Origin: Clostridiales bacterium
GTDB lineage: Bacteria > Bacillota > Clostridia > Christensenellales > Aristaeellaceae
Assembly (NCBI GenBank): GCA_019409045.1
Contig: DXVG01000099.1
Coordinates: forward strand, 1-6,718
Length of the DNA: 6,718 bases
Reading direction: 5' to 3'
The stretch's first letter is position 1, and each line of letters begins with the position of its first letter. A program made the position numbers and the translations under genes. This document shows positions 5,969 to 6,718 of the stretch, in pieces. Below the pieces are notes generated by a model. That model searched no databases, had not been told where the DNA came from, and saw only the letters and a program-made list of their open reading frames with translations.

Positions 5969-6718
5969 TTGGATTATCGGACCTTGCACATGAAAACCGT
6001 CGTCGAGCTGCGCAAGCTTGCAAAGGAACTCGGCGCAAAGGTGCCCGCGGGCACGGCCAAGGGCCGCCTGGTCGAGATCGTGCTCGAGGCGCAGCGCGCC
6101 GCGGCGGAGGCGTCCCGCCCCGCCGAGCCAAAGCCGGAAAAAGTAGCCCCCACAACAGAAAAATCCGCGGAAACAGCGCCCGCGCAGGCGCAGTCCGAAC
6201 AGAGCGCGCAGGCGCAGATCGAGCGGCACGCGCCCGAGGAGGCCAAGCCCGCCGCGCCGCAAAAGGGTGCAAGGGCCTCGCGCGCCGCGGAGAAGAAGCC
6301 CGCGCGCCGCGCCGTGCCCGCGAAGGCCGACGATGCGCAGGCCGCGCCGGAGCCCGCCGCGCGCCCGTCGTCGCGCCGCAGAAAGGCCGCTTCGCCCGCC
6401 CCGGCCCCCGCCGCGGCGGAACAGGCGACCGCCGAGGCCGCACCGAAGGCTCCCGCGCCCGAAGCAGCGCCCGTGCCCGAGGCCGTGTCCGCGCCGAAGG
6501 CCGCAGCGCCCGAGGCCGCGCCCGCGCGCCAGAAAGCGCCCGCCCGAGGCCGCAGCGCCCGCGGCGCAAAGCAGTCCGCCGCCGAGCAGCAGGCGCAGAC
6601 GGAGGCGCAAGCGCAAGCGCAAGCGCCCGCGACAGACCTCCCCGCCGCCCCGTCGGTCGAAGCGGCCGCCGCCCCGGTGGCGGAGGCGGCCGCTTCGACC
6701 GACGGGGCGGCGGGGAGG
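5969..6718 (+). CDS. rho: Transcription termination factor Rho, N-terminal part (runs off the window)
   Basis: Rho is the hexameric RNA-dependent helicase that terminates transcription. Only the first 250 codons are present and no stop is reached. Residues 1 to about 45 match the Rho N-terminal SAP-like helical domain, with the core KTVVELRKLAKELGAK and KGRLVEIVLEAQ. From about residue 45 to the window end the protein is low-complexity, rich in Ala, Pro, Glu, Lys and Arg. It has basic clusters such as SSRRRKAA and ARGRSARGAK and an Ala-Gln run encoded by three GCGCAA units (6605-6622). The S1-like RNA-binding domain and the ATPase core should lie beyond the window. Long disordered insertions at this point are known in Rho of some high-G+C and clostridial species. 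The TTG start gives MDYRTLHMKTVVELRKLAK, in keeping with clostridial Rho openings. The call rests on the first 45 residues; another SAP/Rho_N-domain protein remains possible. The last 82 bases form a perfect inverted repeat, so residues beyond about 234 may be artefactual. Confidence 0.72.
   Translation, partial: MDYRTLHMKTVVELRKLAKELGAKVPAGTAKGRLVEIVLEAQRAAAEASRPAEPKPEKVAPTTEKSAETAPAQAQSEQSAQAQIERHAPEEAKPAAPQKGARASRAAEKKPARRAVPAKADDAQAAPEPAARPSSRRRKAASPAPAPAAAEQATAEAAPKAPAPEAAPVPEAVSAPKAAAPEAAPARQKAPARGRSARGAKQSAAEQQAQTEAQAQAQAPATDLPAAPSVEAAAAPVAEAAASTDGAAGR
6637..6718. repeat. Perfect 34-bp inverted repeat at the window end
   Basis: The left arm 6637-6670 and the right arm 6685-6718 are exact reverse complements, with a 14-base centre (6671-6684). 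The right arm ends on the last base of the window. It lies inside the open rho frame. The perfect match and its position at the edge suggest a contig end caused by a foldback or an unresolved hairpin, although a real hairpin cannot be excluded. Confidence 0.9.

Noticed and set aside
4959..6569. Long minus-strand frame opposite the methyltransferase and rho
   Set aside because: It is Arg/Ala/Pro-rich with no domain, is fully antisense to supported genes, and has no ribosome binding site I could accept. A second Gly/Arg/Leu-rich minus frame opposite rho (5927-6622) is rejected for the same reasons.
6605..6622. Three tandem GCGCAA units as a possible microsatellite or CRISPR-like repeat
   Set aside because: They are in-frame Ala-Gln codons within the low-complexity part of Rho. 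There are only three units and no spacers.

Overview
The window is a stretch of core, not accessory, chromosome from a G+C-rich bacterium (about two-thirds G+C by eye, not counted). The gene order dnaJ - prmA - rsmE - mtaB - HIT protein - rpsU is the distal half of the classical dnaK heat-shock locus of Bacillota (hrcA-grpE-dnaK-dnaJ-prmA-rsmE-mtaB, then rpsU, in Bacillus and clostridia). With strong GGAGG-type ribosome binding sites, TTG and GTG starts, and a Rho opening with a clostridial-type N-terminal domain, the best guess is a high-G+C member of the Clostridia, for example a gut anaerobe. This is an inference from gene order and protein style, not from a database match.

Layout. Bases 1-42 are a short leader carrying the dnaJ ribosome binding site. 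Bases 43-4412 are a tightly packed co-directional operon: dnaJ (TTG start), prmA (starts on the base after the dnaJ stop), rsmE (GTGA overlap), mtaB (ATGA overlap) and a HinT-like HIT protein (16-base gap). Bases 4413-4542 hold a strong sigma-A promoter with an A/T-rich UP-like element and a 16-base palindrome inside the -35/-10 spacer. This promoter drives rpsU (4543-4716), which ends in a clear intrinsic terminator. Bases 4765-4943 have no gene but contain a G+C-rich hairpin. A TRM11-like SAM-dependent RNA methyltransferase (4944-5903) follows. After it comes the 5' part of rho (from 5969), which stays open to the last base.

How the genes fit together. DnaJ handles nascent and unfolded protein. 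PrmA methylates ribosomal protein L11, RsmE methylates 16S rRNA U1498, MtaB thiomethylates t6A37 in tRNA, bS21 is a small-subunit protein, and the TRM11-like enzyme probably methylates tRNA or rRNA. The theme is ribosome and tRNA quality, and the window ends in the transcription terminator Rho.

Points worth a second look: a perfect 34-bp inverted repeat that ends exactly on the last base and probably marks an assembly or foldback problem; a very long Ala/Pro-rich disordered insertion in Rho; a palindrome embedded in the rpsU promoter; and a striking context rule for the ATA isoleucine codon. I found no mobile element, CRISPR array, tRNA or rRNA, and no clearly new multi-gene system.
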